Shown piece by piece: positions 24,132-35,679 of a stretch of 64,000 nt of DNA (its first letter is position 1; every line of letters starts with the position of its first letter). This stretch comes from Protopterus annectens (taxonomy: Eukaryota > Chordata > Ceratodontiformes > Protopteridae). The position numbers were made by a program, and so were the translations under genes. The notes below the pieces were generated by a model, which was not told the origin of the DNA, searched no databases, and saw nothing but the letters and a program-made list of their open reading frames with translations. Location of the stretch: positions 13,034,968 through 13,098,967 of the forward strand of contig NC_056739.1 of assembly GCF_019279795.1 (NCBI RefSeq), given 5' to 3'.

Positions 24132-24796
24132 CAGTAAAATACAACAATAAAATTGTAGGCTAACTCATGAACCAGCAAGAATTAAACAGCTTGGAAAACT
24201 ACAATGAAACATTCAAGAGCAAAAGGATCTGCATCTGAACCTAATGGTGGCAAATGAGATGTGACCCCAAGTTAGATACAGAAATCAAGGAAACTAAATG
24301 ACAACTTAGACTAAATGCCAAGGTGCAACCTGTAATTAATGAATATATTTCTATAGCCAGTGTGTTGAAACAAAAGAGGAAACTGTGTTAGGTTATGGAC
24401 ATGCATGTAAGCATTATGCAATTATTGTTTTTAGAAATATTGTTTATTGTGATTTTGCTAGTTCTGTAAGACTGAGCCACAACAGTACATACATTTGATG
24501 TTTAAGTTTATTATTACAGTTTAGTGAAGTTTTATTCTTTATTTTTCATAATTATTATTTTTACTTCATGCATTTTTTTATGTCTGTATTCCTTGACCTA
24601 AGTGAAATTATCAACAGAACTGAAAATGTTTAGGTATGGCAAGGGTTATATTTCTGAAGGCACTGGAAAAGAGGAAGTGATGTAAAGTATTTAAGGTGTG
24701 TTTGAATGAAAGCACATGACTCTGATGATGCTTGTTGAGGTGAAAGTGCTTAATCATAGTGTTTTGCTGTGCCTTGTGTATTAACATTAAATAAAT
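24132..24796. other. AT-rich spacer between DIRS C and E, possibly an old retroelement tail
   Basis: No open reading frame of interest. The last 150 bases (tctgatgatgcttgttgagg, gaaagtgcttaatcatagtg, gtgccttgtgtattaacatt) end in aaataaa at 24789-24795. They resemble in style the 3' tails of Penelope-like or similar elements. This is a weak impression. Part of the stretch may instead belong to the leader of fragment B. Confidence 0.3.
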
Positions 24797-24983
24797 TAGA
24801 AGTTATGTACTTACCATAACGTTCCATCTGAGTGGGTGGATTCATTTGTCTGCAACCTGTGGGTTATGGATCCGATATCGGATCCGAACCGGCATGGTTT
24901 ATCCAGCTATGGATCCGAGCTCCTAGCTCCTCCCCTCACCCATAATGCCCTGCTCTCCCTACATGACCTCAGATCAAGTTTGC
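24797..24983 (-). repeat. 3' ITR of DIRS E
   Basis: Tip gaagttatg, tacttac, cataacgtt. The core holds a perfect 18-bp palindrome (ggatccgatatcggatcc, 24868-24885), and the border is acctcagatcaagtttgcc. It nearly matches the inverse of 35680-35840. Confidence 0.9.
24808..24815 (-). promoter_or_regulatory. splice-donor-like motif at the 3' tip of DIRS E (example of a conserved motif)
   Basis: On the element's sense strand the tip reads atggtaagtacataac, a full match to the GTAAGT donor consensus about 15 bases before the element ends. C and K have gtaagta at the same place. D and F have gtgagta at the equivalent site (plus-strand tactcacc, 17233-17240 in D), also an accepted donor form. Whether it is used is unknown. 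Confidence 0.45.
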
Positions 24984-25054
24984 CCTGAATCAAAATAACC
25001 TGGAAAGGGTAACACCTAATATGCAGGAAACTGACAAGGCCAGGGGGATAGGAG

Positions 25055-25165
25055 GGCGGGATGGTTGCAGACAAATGAATCCACCTACTCAGATGGAACG
25101 TTATGGGAAGTACATAACTTCTAAATCTGAAGTAGGAGATTCATTTGTCTGCAACCTGTGGGACA
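25055..25165 (-). repeat. ICR of DIRS E
   Basis: Inverse of the 3' tip followed by inverse of the 5' tip, meeting at cataacttctaaatctgaag. The genomic ends (taaattagaagtt and cttcagatccag) fit this junction. Confidence 0.9.
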
Positions 25166-25189
25166 GAGTCCCCAGCTACCTGAATCTTG

Positions 25190-26200
25190 GGCGGCCGTCA
25201 TGGAAGGATATTCCGGAGCACCGCGGAGCCAAAAGATGCTCTACCTCTAGATGTGATATCCAGCTTGTAATGAGAAATAAAGGTATGGGATGAAGCCCAA
25301 GTGGCTGCTGAACAAATGTCATCCAGAGGAATCCTAGCCTTAAAGGCCGCTGAGGTAGAAACTGACCGAGTTGAATGGGCATGGACTCCCTCCGGTGCGG
25401 GCCTCCCAGAGGCTTGATAAGCTAGAAGAATACACTACAAAATCCACCGTGACAAGGAGACTTTGGAAATTGGCTTACCCAGATTGAATTTGGCAAAGGA
25501 AATGAACAACTGGTCGGATTGCCTATGACCAGCTGTCCTGTTAAGATAAAAACGAAGCTGCCTGTGAACATCCAAAGAATGCAGCTTGTATTCACCCTTG
25601 TTCTGGTATTTAGGAAAGAAAACAGGGAGGTTAATGGACTGATTAATGTTTGCTTCCGAAGCTACCTTAGGAAGAAAGGAGGGATTGGTCCTGAGGTATA
25701 CGCGGTCCGATGGAAGACCAAGTAAGGAGGCTTTGAAGATGACGCTTGAAGTTCCGAAACTCTTTTGGCCGAAGTAATGGCTACTAAGAAAGCAGTCTTG
25801 AGGGATAAAAATTTAAGATCTACTTTGGCTGCAGGTTCGAATGGGGTAGCGGTCAAGGCCTGAAGAATCAAAGACAGATCCCAAGGAGGAACCGCTTGCT
25901 TGACAGGGGGCCTAAGGAGAAAGGTGCCTTTAAGGAAGATTTTACACAATTTGGCAGACATAAGTGGTCCAGAGTCATGACCAACGTGATAGTGAGAAAT
26001 GGCCGCAAGCTGCACTTTGACCGTGGAACTACTGGCACCATCATTAAAGAGAGTGGTTAGGAAGTCTAGCACCATAGGAAGGGGAAACGTGAAGGGATCT
26101 AGACCTTGCCGCTCCGCCCAAATGGAGAATCGTTTCCATTTACTGCGATAAACTTTCCTGATAGATGGTTTATGAGCCGCTACCAAGATGGCCTTAACGG
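25190..26200 (-). pseudogene. tyrosine recombinase region of DIRS E (fossil)
   Basis: The C-terminal third of a 501-residue open piece (25662-27167) carries YRSKWKRFSIWAERQGLD, MVLDFLTTLFNDG and the arginine block SAKRVSELQAS. The remaining catalytic part follows to the left in broken form. Dam-like and RNase H parts are joined to it in the same open piece. Confidence 0.85.
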
Positions 26201-26224
26201 GAGACGAGATACCGGGAGTCCTAA

Positions 26225-28225
26225 TTAGGAGTGGAACTGGAGCAGCCAAGCAGTTAGCTTCAGGTTGTCCAGATTCGGCGTTGATAGGTTCGATGGGTGC
26301 GATATCAGATCCGGAATGGGATCTAGAATCCAAGGTGGATTCACCGAGTGAGACCTTAGGAAAGGGAACCAGATCTGTCGAGGCCAGAATGGGGCAATGA
26401 GGATCATTCTGCACCCCAACCGAGAGGCTTTCTGAAGAACTTGGAGCATCAGAGGCAATGGGGGGTAAGCATAAAGAAGACCGGGAGGCCAAGCATACAC
26501 CAGAGCGTCTCTCGGGGAATCCCCTGGAGGAGGGATTAGAGCGAAAACTGTCGCACTTGGTGTTTAAGGGAGACGCAAAAAGATCGCAACAAGGAGTTCC
26601 CCACCGTGCAAAGATACGTTTCGCTACTTGAGAATTGAGAGACCACTTGTACGGGGAGAGAATGGTGCGACTGAGCTTGTCCGCCAGGATGTTGGACCGA
26701 CCCGGAATATGCGTTGCGATGAGAAAGCGGTTGGTGGAGATCGCCCATTCCCACACTCTCATGGCTTCTCGACATAAGGGATAAGACCTGGTTCCCCCCT
26801 GTTTGTTGATGTACCAGACCACCGACATGTTGTCTGACTGAATCGCAATTGTTCCCAGGGGGAGAAAGGCCTGAAGTGCTCGCAACGCCAAGAGCACTGC
26901 TCTCATCTCTAGAACACTGATATGCAGGGAGGTCTCTGAGTCGTTCCATGTGCCTTGGACCGTCCTGCCTGCAAAATGCCCCCCCACCCGAGGCGGGAGG
27001 CGTCCGTGGTCACCGTGGCGAGAGGGGGAGAAGCACAAAAGGGGCGGCCTCCGTGGAGATCCTGTGAGTGGAGCCACCACAAGAGGGACCGCTTGCAAGC
27101 CTTGCTGATCGCAATGGGATGATGCAGAGGTAGAGCAAGGTAAGACCACTGAATCTGAAGTGTCCACTGAAGGACCCGCATGTTGAACCTGGCAAGAGGA
27201 AGAAGAGATATTGCTGCCGCCATGGACCTTAGAGCCCTCAGGACCAATTCCGCCGGAACAGAGCTGGAGTGGAGGATGGCCCGCACCTGGAGTCGCAAAT
27301 CCTGGACTCTGTCAGCTGTGAGGAAGGCTCTTAACTCCCTCGTGTCTAGCCTGGCACCTATAAAATCTATCAACTGAGTAGGGGCCAGGTTGGATTTTGC
27401 TACATTTATCGTGATGCCCAAGCGGGGAGCTAGATGAAGAAAAGAATCTCGCGCCACTGATAGTAGATGCCTTGCTGGGGCGGTAAGGAGCCAGTCGTCC
27501 AGGTATGGGAAGACCTGCACCCCCTGAAGCCTCAGGTGGGCCGCAACCACTGCTAATACTTTGGTGAACACCCTGGGGGCTGTGGTGAGACCAAAGGGAA
27601 GGACCCTGAACTGGTAGTGACTGGTTCCCAGCCGGAAGCGAAGAAACCTCCTGGAACGTCTGTCCATTAGTATGTGGTAGTACGCATCCTTGAGGTCTAT
27701 AGAGCACATCCAGTGATTCTCTCCCAGAAGGGGGAGGATGGATTGCAAGGTGACCATCCGGAACTTCTCCTTGGGAACTGCCAGGTTTAACAGGGACAAG
27801 TCTAAAATTGGTCTTAGGTCCCCCGTCTTCTTTGGCACTAAAAAGAACCTGGAGTAGAACCCTGATCCAATCTGGTCTGGGGGGACGGGCTGGATGGCTC
27901 TTTTCCCCAGCAGATGGCCAATTTCTGCCGAAGCGGCCTCCCACTGACCGGGTGGAACGTCGGGGAGTGATTTGAATTTTGGAATGTGATGAAAGGGGAT
28001 CTTGTATCCTCTGGATATAATGCGGAGGACCCAGCGGTCTGATGTTATGGACTCCCATGCCGCTAGGTGCTCCGAAAAATGTCCCCCGACTGCCTCCAGA
28101 GTGGAGCAGTCGGGCAACCCTTCAGGGCTGCTGCGCGGGCCGTTCAGAGAAAGGTTCTCTGGACCCGAAGTTCCTGGGAGCCCCTCTGCCCCTGGGGCGG
28201 CGTCCTCCCTGTCCTCCTCTGCCAC
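26225..28225 (-). pseudogene. reverse transcriptase, RNase H and Dam-like region of DIRS E (fossil)
   Basis: The 438-residue piece (26909-28225) has SRFFLVPKKTGDLRPILD, MVTLQSILPLLGEN, SIDLKDAYYHILMD, LPFGLTTAPRVFTK and the FPYLDDWLL active-site block, ending at TTDASRLGWGG of RNase H. It overlaps the end of gag by about 100 bases, an arrangement usual for DIRS. RNase H then continues (SVLEMRAVLLALRALQ, QSDNMSVVWYINKQGG), with CDLFASPLNTKC of the Dam-like domain after it. Confidence 0.88.
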
Positions 28226-30410
28226 GGAAGGACTGGTTGTCCGGAGCGGGTTGGGATTGCTGCGATTTCCGGAACCACATCTTCTTCTGGCCCTTTAGCT
28301 TCCTAGAGTAGGACCTCTGGGGCACAGAGAAGCGGATTCCAACGGCAGACAGCATCTTCCCGTCCTTTTCGCTCTGGGTCAAGGTGTCGCGAACCGTCTT
28401 GCCAAAAAGGGCAGAACCATCGAAGGGGGCGTTCTTGAAGGGTGCCTTGAAGGGCTCCGTGAAATCGCAATGGCGGATCCAGGCCTGGCGTCTCGTGACT
28501 AAGCCTACTCCTGCAGCTCTAGCGGCTCCCTCAGTAGCATGGGACAGCAACCGCATAGAGGTATTTGTCACGGATTGAAGAGTGGCCATACAGGTGGAGT
28601 GCAAGAGTTTGTCCTCCTCCGACATGGACTCAGGGGGGGATGCAGCGTATTCTTTAATAAGATCGCGCTGCATCCTGATCACATGTGTCAAGTAGTTGAG
28701 CGCCCTCACTGAGAAGGTCGCAGAACTAAACATTCGCTTCCCCAAGCGGTCCATCATCCGAGACTCCTTGCTCGGAGGGTGGACTGAGGGACTCTCCTGA
28801 GCGAGTTCCCTCTTGGTGGCTGCTGCCGTCAACATGGCATCTACAGGGGGCCCCTTACTCCAGTGGCCACGGTCTGCAGGGGGGCTAAGGATTCGGTCTG
28901 GCCTTTTGGGGATTGGCTCCACGGTGTCCGGTTCCTTCCACGCCCTGGTGGTAATGAGGTCCACCAGGGGGTCGGCAGGAGGGGACACCCAAGAGGTAGA
29001 CGGGCCCACTTCGAATGCCTCCAAGAACACGGACTCATCCGAGGAAGACTTGGGGTCAGACCACCCCCCCTTATGCGAAGCATTTCCATGATGTCTCCAA
29101 AGGAGACATCCTCGGGGGGTGATCTTAGGGAGCCTTCCCCTTCCACCAAATCCGTGTCTTCAGTTAAAGACTCGGGGGAGTCTATGTGCCTCCTTTTACA
29201 CATATGCTTGCGAGGGGCTTCCTCGGGGGGGCTGTCCGAGGAGCCCTCGCAAGCAGTGTCTTGTTCCAAAGAACAGCTTGGGGCACTGAAGCGGGCTGTC
29301 CTAGTGGCCGGATGGTGGAAGCCTGACCCAATGCAGATGGAGCGTGGGACGGAGCCGAAGCAAGTGCCGGGGGTCCGGAAGCCCTCAACAGTGCCCTCTC
29401 CACTACATCAAAAGCCGAGGGGGAGCCAGCCTCAACCAAAGGATCCAAAAGTCGGCTCCCCCTCGGAGCCGAAGAGTGGATTGGAGCCGGCCCCGAGACA
29501 CTTGGATCCGAGGGACCAGTGCGCTCCGACACAGACGGCGCCAAAGGCACACTGAGTCCCCCGGATCCGAAGCTCGGAGCCAGGCTCCGAGAGATCGGAT
29601 CCGAAACACTCGAGGGCAGGGTCGGATCCAAAGTACCTAGTACTGTCGGCGCCGACCCACCCCCGGCTCCGAAGCTGCCCGGCTCAGAACGCTCCGAACC
29701 TGGGTAGCGGGTCGGAGAAGGAGCTATAGGCTTGAAAAATGGGGTCGAGCTCCCCCCAGAGGGGGGGGGGGGAGGCAGGAGCACTCCCATCTGCATCTTG
29801 GCCTGGATGAACCTTCTCATCATCCGGTCCAGATCGGCGTCAGAAAGGCTATACGTGGATCTCGAAGAGGCTACCGAGGTAGGCCTTGAGTGCCTCCTCG
29901 ATAGCCTCGACGGAGATCGGGTCTCCTCCTCCTCAGGCCCCGGTGAAAAGCAGACCGGAGACTGAAGCCGAGGGGGGGGGGAGAGCCAGTAGCCAAGGAG
30001 ACCAGAGGAGAAGCCCGCTTAGCTGGCGGGGCCGAAACGGAGGTCTCGGCCCGCCGCTTGTGGTGCTTCTCTCTCCGGTCCTTTTTTCTTGCCTCTCTCC
30101 TCCAACCCAGCAGCGGGAGGTTGAGTCCCAGGTGGAGGAGGGGGAGTAGGCGAGGAGGGAACCGAGGCCACGGTATCCACCACAGGAGCGGGAGCCGAAG
30201 CCGAGTCCGGGGGGAGAAGTCCCGCCAGGACCAGCTTCGACCTCCGCTCCTTCAATGCCCTGGGGTTGAACCCTGCACAAATGGAACATCCAGAAGTGAG
30301 GTGTTCAACCCCAAGGCATCGAACGCACCGAGTGTGGCCATCAGCAGGGGATAGCTTATGACCACACTCGGAGCACTTGGAGAATATTGCCTTAGGGGCT
30401 TCTGACATAA
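28122..30410 (-). pseudogene. gag region of DIRS E (fossil)
   Basis: Starts near 30408 with MSEAPKAIFSKCSECGHKLS and the cysteine series C-x2-C, C-x2-C, C-x2-C, then ALKERRSKLVLAGLLPPDS. A Ser/Pro linker rich in tcggctcc/tcggatcc words spans about 29340-29720. The conserved core (28122-29030, 302 residues) has VHPPSKESRMMDRLGKR, HVIRMQRDLIKEYAAS and ends in an Arg/Gly-rich tail (GRGGQGGRRPRGRG), likely nucleic-acid binding. Confidence 0.87.
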
Positions 30411-30540
30411 TAAAGTCTTTTTTTTTTTTTTTTACAGAGAAAAAACAAAAGACAGAGACTAGTACTAAGCTAGTACACACACAAGGCCCCACACAAAACA
30501 CTCACACAAAAACTCCGACCAGCGAGGGGAGGGTATAACT
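30411..30540 (-). other. 5' leader of DIRS E, gag-proximal part
   Basis: Untranslated leader with a poly-T run at about 30419-30433. DIRS F begins at about 30541. The leader resumes at 35517-35679. Confidence 0.7.
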
Positions 30541-30729
30541 TTTAGTTATATACTCACCATAACTTCAGATGTTTGGGATCCATCTCGCCTACATTCTGAC
30601 TGATGGGTTCGGAGCCGATCCCTCGGCTCTGACTCGGCACGCTTATGCCAAAGAGCGAAGTCTCTTATTGGCTGAGATTACTATATCCCAGGATGCACCA
30701 CTACCAATCCCCCAGATCTAGTTTGTCCG
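30541..30729 (-). repeat. 3' ITR of DIRS F
   Basis: Same layout as in D (agttata, tactcac, cataact tip; cggagccgatccctcggctc core). It carries this copy's own variants (gactgatggg, accactaccaatcc), shared with its 5' ITR. Confidence 0.9.
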
Positions 30730-30841
30730 CATACATGCACACACGCACGCACTGCTTATATAACATCGACAGATGATACAAAATAAAAATAGTAGAACTC
30801 AAACCGTTCCATCTCTTCTGATCTCCAAGGCAGGGGGAAGG

Positions 30842-30955
30842 AGGGTGGGTATTAGGAATGTAGGCGAGATGGATCCCAAACATCTGAAGTTATGGTGAGT
30901 ACATAACTAAAAGATGTTATGTGATCCTATCTCGCCTACATTCTGACTGATGGGA
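30842..30955 (-). repeat. ICR of DIRS F
   Basis: Joins the inverse of both tips at cataactaaaagatgttatg. It has gactgatggg, like both ITRs of F and unlike D. Confidence 0.9.
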
Positions 30956-30961
30956 CAGCCC

Positions 30962-31970
30962 CTAGCACCTGAATCCTGGGTGGCTCACTGGAAAACACTC
31001 CTGAGTACCGTGGAACCAAATGATGCTCGCCTTTAGATGCCACATCCAATTTATAGTGGGAAATGAAAGTGTGCGGTTGGACCAAGTAGCCGCAGCACAA
31101 ATCTCAGAAATAGCGAGCTTGGAATGAAACGCAATAGAGGTAGCCATAGCTCTGGTAGAGTGAGCTTTGACAGATGTTGTAAGTTGCTTATTTGAAGAGG
31201 AATAAGCCTGAGTTATGCAATCTCTAATCCATTTGGAAATAGTAGCTTTAGTGATGGTTTTACCCAATTTATTATCTGAAAAGGACACAAACAATTGGTC
31301 TGTTTTTCGAATTTGTTGAGTCCTGTCTAGATAGAAGCGCAATTGCCTGTGAACATCCAATTTATGCAAGGTGTATTCCGCTTCATTTGAAAATTTTGGA
31401 AAGAAAACTGGTAGCTCTAGAGATTGTTGGAGACAGAGACTAGAACAAACTTTTGGAACAAAAGATGTATTAGGCCTAAGTGATACTCTATCCTTGTGAA
31501 AAATCAAGTACGGAGGTTTGATAGATAGGGCCTGAAGTTCTGAAACTCTTCTTGCAGAGGTAATTGCAACTAAGAAGGCAGTTTTCCAAGACAGATATTT
31601 CAACTCACATGTAGCAGCCGGTTCAAAAGGGGAAGATGTTAAGGCACGAAGTACCAAATCAAGATCCCACGGAGGCGCAGGATGAAAAACCGGGGGTCTT
31701 AAAAGCACAGCACCTTTCATGAAAGTTTTACATAATATGCTGCTCATCAACGGTGGGTCTATGGATTCGTGAAATTTGGAGATAGCTGCTAGTTGGACTT
31801 TAATAGTAGAGACTGAAGATCCTTGATTAAACAAGGATGTTAAAAATTTCAAGACCTCTGGTATCGGGGCAGTAATAGGGTCTAAGCCTCTGAGTTGAGC
31901 CCAGATAGCAAACCTCTTCCACTTACTGAGATACAATTTCTTAGTGGTGGGTTTGTGGGCTGAAGATAAA
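30962..31970 (-). pseudogene. tyrosine recombinase region of DIRS F (fossil)
   Basis: One open piece of 324 residues starts MYLSKWKRFAIWAQLRGLD. It contains the arginine block SARRVSELQALSI at about residue 140 and the HxxR block AHSTRAMATSIAF at about residue 280. A short variable end follows. This is the best view of the recombinase in the window. Confidence 0.88.
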
Positions 31971-32066
31971 ATGTGAATAACTTCCGGTCTAAGGTGTGAT
32001 TTCTGACTAAGGTCGGAAGTGGAGGAGCCAAGCTGTTAATTTCAAAGTGTGAAGGGACTGGTGCTG

Positions 32067-33938
32067 TCATCCCGACTGATGAATCAGCAGGTCCGGAGTT
32101 AGATCCAAAAACCAAGGACCGTCCAGAGCATATTTCTTTAGGTAGGGGAACCATACCTGACGAGGCCAGTACGGAGCAATTAGAATCATTGTGGACCCCA
32201 ATTGGGAAGCTTTCTGGATGACTTTGGGGAGGAGTGGAACCGGAGGAAAAGCATAAAGTGGTCCTGTTGGCCAAGGTTGGACTAGAGCATCCGTAGCTGC
32301 CTCCCCCTGACGCGGAGTCAAGGAAAAGAACCTTTTGCACTTTGTGTTTTGTGGTGTTGCAAACAGGTCGCAGCACGGGATCCCCCATCTTTTGAAAACC
32401 TGAGCTGCTACTGTTTCGTTCAGGGACCACTCGTGAGGAGAGAGAATCATCCTGCTTAATCTGTCTGCCAATACACTGGATTTTCCTGGAATGTGGGTCG
32501 CTACCAGGAAGCGGTTGGTAGCTACTGCCCATTCCCACACCCTCATGGCCTCTCTGCAAAGGGGGTAAGATCTGGTCCCTCCTTGTTTGTTTAGATACCA
32601 GACCACCGACATGTTGTCTGTGTGGATAGCGATGATGCCTTGAGGGAGAAACTTGTGGAGGGCTTGTAGGGACAGAAGTACAGCCCTCATTTCCAATACA
32701 TTGATATGGAGAAAAGTTTCGTCTGGAAGTCAAGAACCCTGAACTAACCTGCCCAGACAATGCCCCCCCCACCCCGTCTGGGAGGCATCCGTTGTCAAGG
32801 TGGCCACCGGAGGGGGTATAACAAAAGGTCTTCCCTGATTCAGATTGGATGGCTGAAGCCACCAGCGGAGGTCCCGTTTGCACGTTTCTGTAATCAGTAT
32901 GAGATGATTGAGGGGGAGATCCTGGAAAGACCATTGTGTCGATAACAGCCACTGAAGAATCCTCATGTGCAATCTTGCCAGCGGAACTAGGAGAACCGTG
33001 GCAGACATTGAACCTAAAAGTTGCAGGACCAATCTGGCTGGGGCTTTGGATCTTGGAAGCAGGGCTCGGACTTGACCTTGTAATGTTTGAATCCTTTCGG
33101 TAGGAAGGAAGATGCGCATCAATTTTGAGTCTATCTCTGCTCCTATGAATCTTATGCGCTGGGAGGGCAGCAAGACAGACTTTGACCAATTGAATGTAAT
33201 TCCCAGGGAAGCACCCAGGGAGATGGTGGCTTGTAGGTTGTCTAGTAGTAGATGCCTGGTGGTGGCAGTCAGGAGCCAGTCGTCCAGATAGGGAAACACT
33301 TGGAATCCGAGACTCCTCAGGTGAGCAGTCACTACTGCCAAACACTTGGTGAACACCCTGGGGGCTGTGGTGAGACCAAAGGGCAGTGCACAAAATTGGA
33401 AATGACTGTCTCCCAGGCTGAAGCGCAGATACCTCCTGGACGCCTGATGTATCGGTATGTGATAATAGGCGTCCTTGAGATCTATGGAGCACATCCAAAC
33501 ATCCTTCTCCAACAATGGGAGAATGGATTGTAAAGTGACCATTCGGAATTTGGACTTCATGACGGACTGGTTTAATTTGCTGAGATCCAATATGGGTCTC
33601 AGGTCCCCTGTCTTTTTTGGCACTAAAAAGAACCTTGAGTAATTTCCTGATCCGATCTGGTCTGTGGGGACCGGTTGGATGACTCCTTTTTCTAGCAGCT
33701 TTGAAGCTTCTGCGGCTGCAATTTCCCTTTGACTGGGTGGTGGGTCCGGGATTTTTTTGGACGGTGGGGGTGAGTGTGTGAAGGGAATGGTGTAACCTCC
33801 GGCAATAATCCGAAGCACCCATCTGTCCTGAGTAATAGACTCCCAGGCTTTTAGGTGCTTGGCAAAACGGCACCCGACTGGCTCCGGAGCAGCACAGCCG
33901 GGCAATCCCTCATGAAGTGTGGGAGGCTGAAGAGCCAC
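32067..33938 (-). pseudogene. reverse transcriptase, RNase H and Dam-like region of DIRS F (fossil)
   Basis: The 402-residue RT piece (32730-33938) has FLVPKKTGDLRPILDLSKLN, SIDLKDAYYHIPIHQASRR, LPFGLTTAPRVFTK and FPYLDDWLLTATT, ending at TTDASQTGWGG. The 209-residue piece (32067-32696) has the rest of RNase H (HTDNMSVVWYLNKQGGTRS) and the Dam-like blocks (CDLFATPQNTKC, YAFPPVPLLP, ILIAPYWPRQVWFP). Confidence 0.88.
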
Positions 33939-35034
33939 GAAAGGACTCGTGGTCTCCAGTGTTGCGGGGCCCTCTGCCGCCTCTGGGACGGCGTCTCCCA
34001 GAAAAATTTCCCCGTCCTCTGCCTCTGGAAGGGGAATCTTCCTGCTGTTGAGGAAAGAACTTCTGTGATTTGCGGAACCACATCTTCCCTCCTCTTTTAG
34101 CCTTTGGATAAGGCCGAAAGGGAGTGGAATAACATGCTCCTACGGCAGATAAAGTTTTTCCCTCTTGCTCACAGCAGGTAAGAGTGTCTTTTACCTTGGG
34201 TCCAAACAAAGAGGACCCATCAAAGGGAGCGTCGGCGAAGGAAGACTTGAAGGCCTCCGCAAAATGACACAAACGGAGCCAGGCTTGTCTCCGTAGAGCC
34301 ACGCCTGTGCCTGCTGCTCTGCCCGCCCCTTCGGCCGCATATGAAATGAGCCTCATGGACGAGTTAGAAATCGAGGTAAGGATAGCCAACTGAGAGCTAA
34401 CCGACTGGGCTAGCTGCTCAGGTAGGTTACCTGAGAGGGAGTCTGAGAGCTCCTTGACCAGATCCCTCTGTAGTCTGGTGAAATGTGCCAAATAATTCAG
34501 GGACCTTAGAGTAAAGGCCGCTGAAGTCAGGGTGCGCTTCCCGTACCGGTCCATGCTCCTAGACTCCTTATTAGGAGGATGGACGGACGTTGAAGTCTCT
34601 GCCACGTCCTGCTGTGTAGCAGATGCCACCACCATGGCATCTACAGCCACGCCTTTCGTCAAGAACTCCTTCTCGGGTGGGGCAGACAAAAATTTGTTAG
34701 GGCGAGAAGGCACTGGTTCCACAGTATCTGGATGTTCCCACGCCCTCCGACAAACCAAATCCAGGAGCTCGTCGAAGGGCGGAGACACCCAGGAGGCAGA
34801 GGGCTGAGCCCCAAAGGCCTTGAGAAGCACTGACTCATGAGCGGAGGGGGGTTTGGAAATCCAGCCGCCTCGTTGCTTAAGGATCTCTAGAATGTCTGCA
34901 AATGAGACATCATCCGAGGACGACTTTGGGGACCCCTCCGCATCATCAAGATCAGTGTCCGATGTAAGAGACTCGGGGGAGTCCACGTGCTTCCTCTTGC
35001 ACGATCTCTTCCTTGGGGGCTCCTCCGAAGACAA
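33910..35034 (-). pseudogene. gag region of DIRS F, C-terminal three fifths (fossil)
   Basis: A 374-residue open piece starts MSSEEPPRKRSCKRKHVD, then DDVSFADILEILKQRGGW, VHPPNKESRSMDRYGKRTLT, HFTRLQRDLVKELSDS, GKMWFRKSQ and an Arg/Gly-rich end. The cysteine block present in D is absent. It overlaps the RT piece by about 29 bases. Confidence 0.87.
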
Positions 35035-35351
35035 CTCCGAAGAACCCTCAGGAGGAGGGGAACCCCCAGTGGGGGTAACCTCAGGCCCCGGGGCTCCGCT
35101 GCCTAGAGACAGGAATTAGCCAACAACGAACTGACAGGGGAAGGCCCTTCAACTCCGATGGGACCTCTAGTCTGTCAAAACACAGTCACTACACAATATT
35201 TTACCAAGGAAAATACTCATTCAAGCACAAAAACCACTAGGTAGCTGTTAAAACAGCTTTTTGTTGAATTTTAAAGAAAATCCTGACAGAAAGTTAGTGA
35301 AAAAACCACTACTTAGCTCAGCCAAGCTCGAGACCACGTCTTCGCTTGTTA

Positions 35352-35516
35352 GCGGCAAACGAGATCTGGGGGATTGGTAGTGGTGCATCCTGGGATATAG
35401 TAAGCTCAGCCAATAAGAGACTTCGCTCTTTGGCATAAGCGTGCCGAGTCGGAGCCGAGGGATCGGCTCCGAACCCATCAGTCAGAATGTAGGCGAGATA
35501 GGATCACATAACATCT
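35352..35516 (-). repeat. 5' ITR of DIRS F
   Basis: Border gcggcaaacgagatctgggg, tip ggatcacataacatct. Inverse partner of 30541-30729. Confidence 0.9.
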
Positions 35517-35679
35517 AAAAATTTTTAAAATTAAAAATTTTAAGCTGAAAGTATCAAATTATAAAGGGGAACCTAACACAATCAGTCAAATATTACAACA
35601 AATACTCAATTTAAAGCTTTCTTTAAGTACAAAAAAACACTTAGCTGAAGAGCTCAGAATCCAAGACCTGGTTACCAGC
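35517..35679 (-). other. 5' leader of DIRS E, distal part
   Basis: AT-rich leader of E resumed after F. It starts with an aaaatttttaaaattaaaaa stretch and contains no gene. Confidence 0.65.

Larger units (their letters stand above)
30541..35516 (-). mobile_element. DIRS1-like retrotransposon F (fossil), same subfamily as D
   Basis: A 5.0-kb minus-strand copy inserted in the leader of E. Parts in sense order: 5' ITR (35352-35516), short leader, gag without its N-terminal section (35034-33910), RT (33938-32730), RNase H/Dam-like (32800-32067), YR (31970-30962), ICR (30842-30955), 3' ITR (30541-30729). About three differences occur between its ITRs in roughly 145 positions. It is very similar to D but shorter. 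It is broken, with around four or five interruptions. Confidence 0.92.

Noticed and set aside
30962-31936. A bacterial or phage integrase contamination
   Set aside because: The recombinase sits behind RT and RNase H in a repeated eukaryotic element with matching ITRs in many copies.
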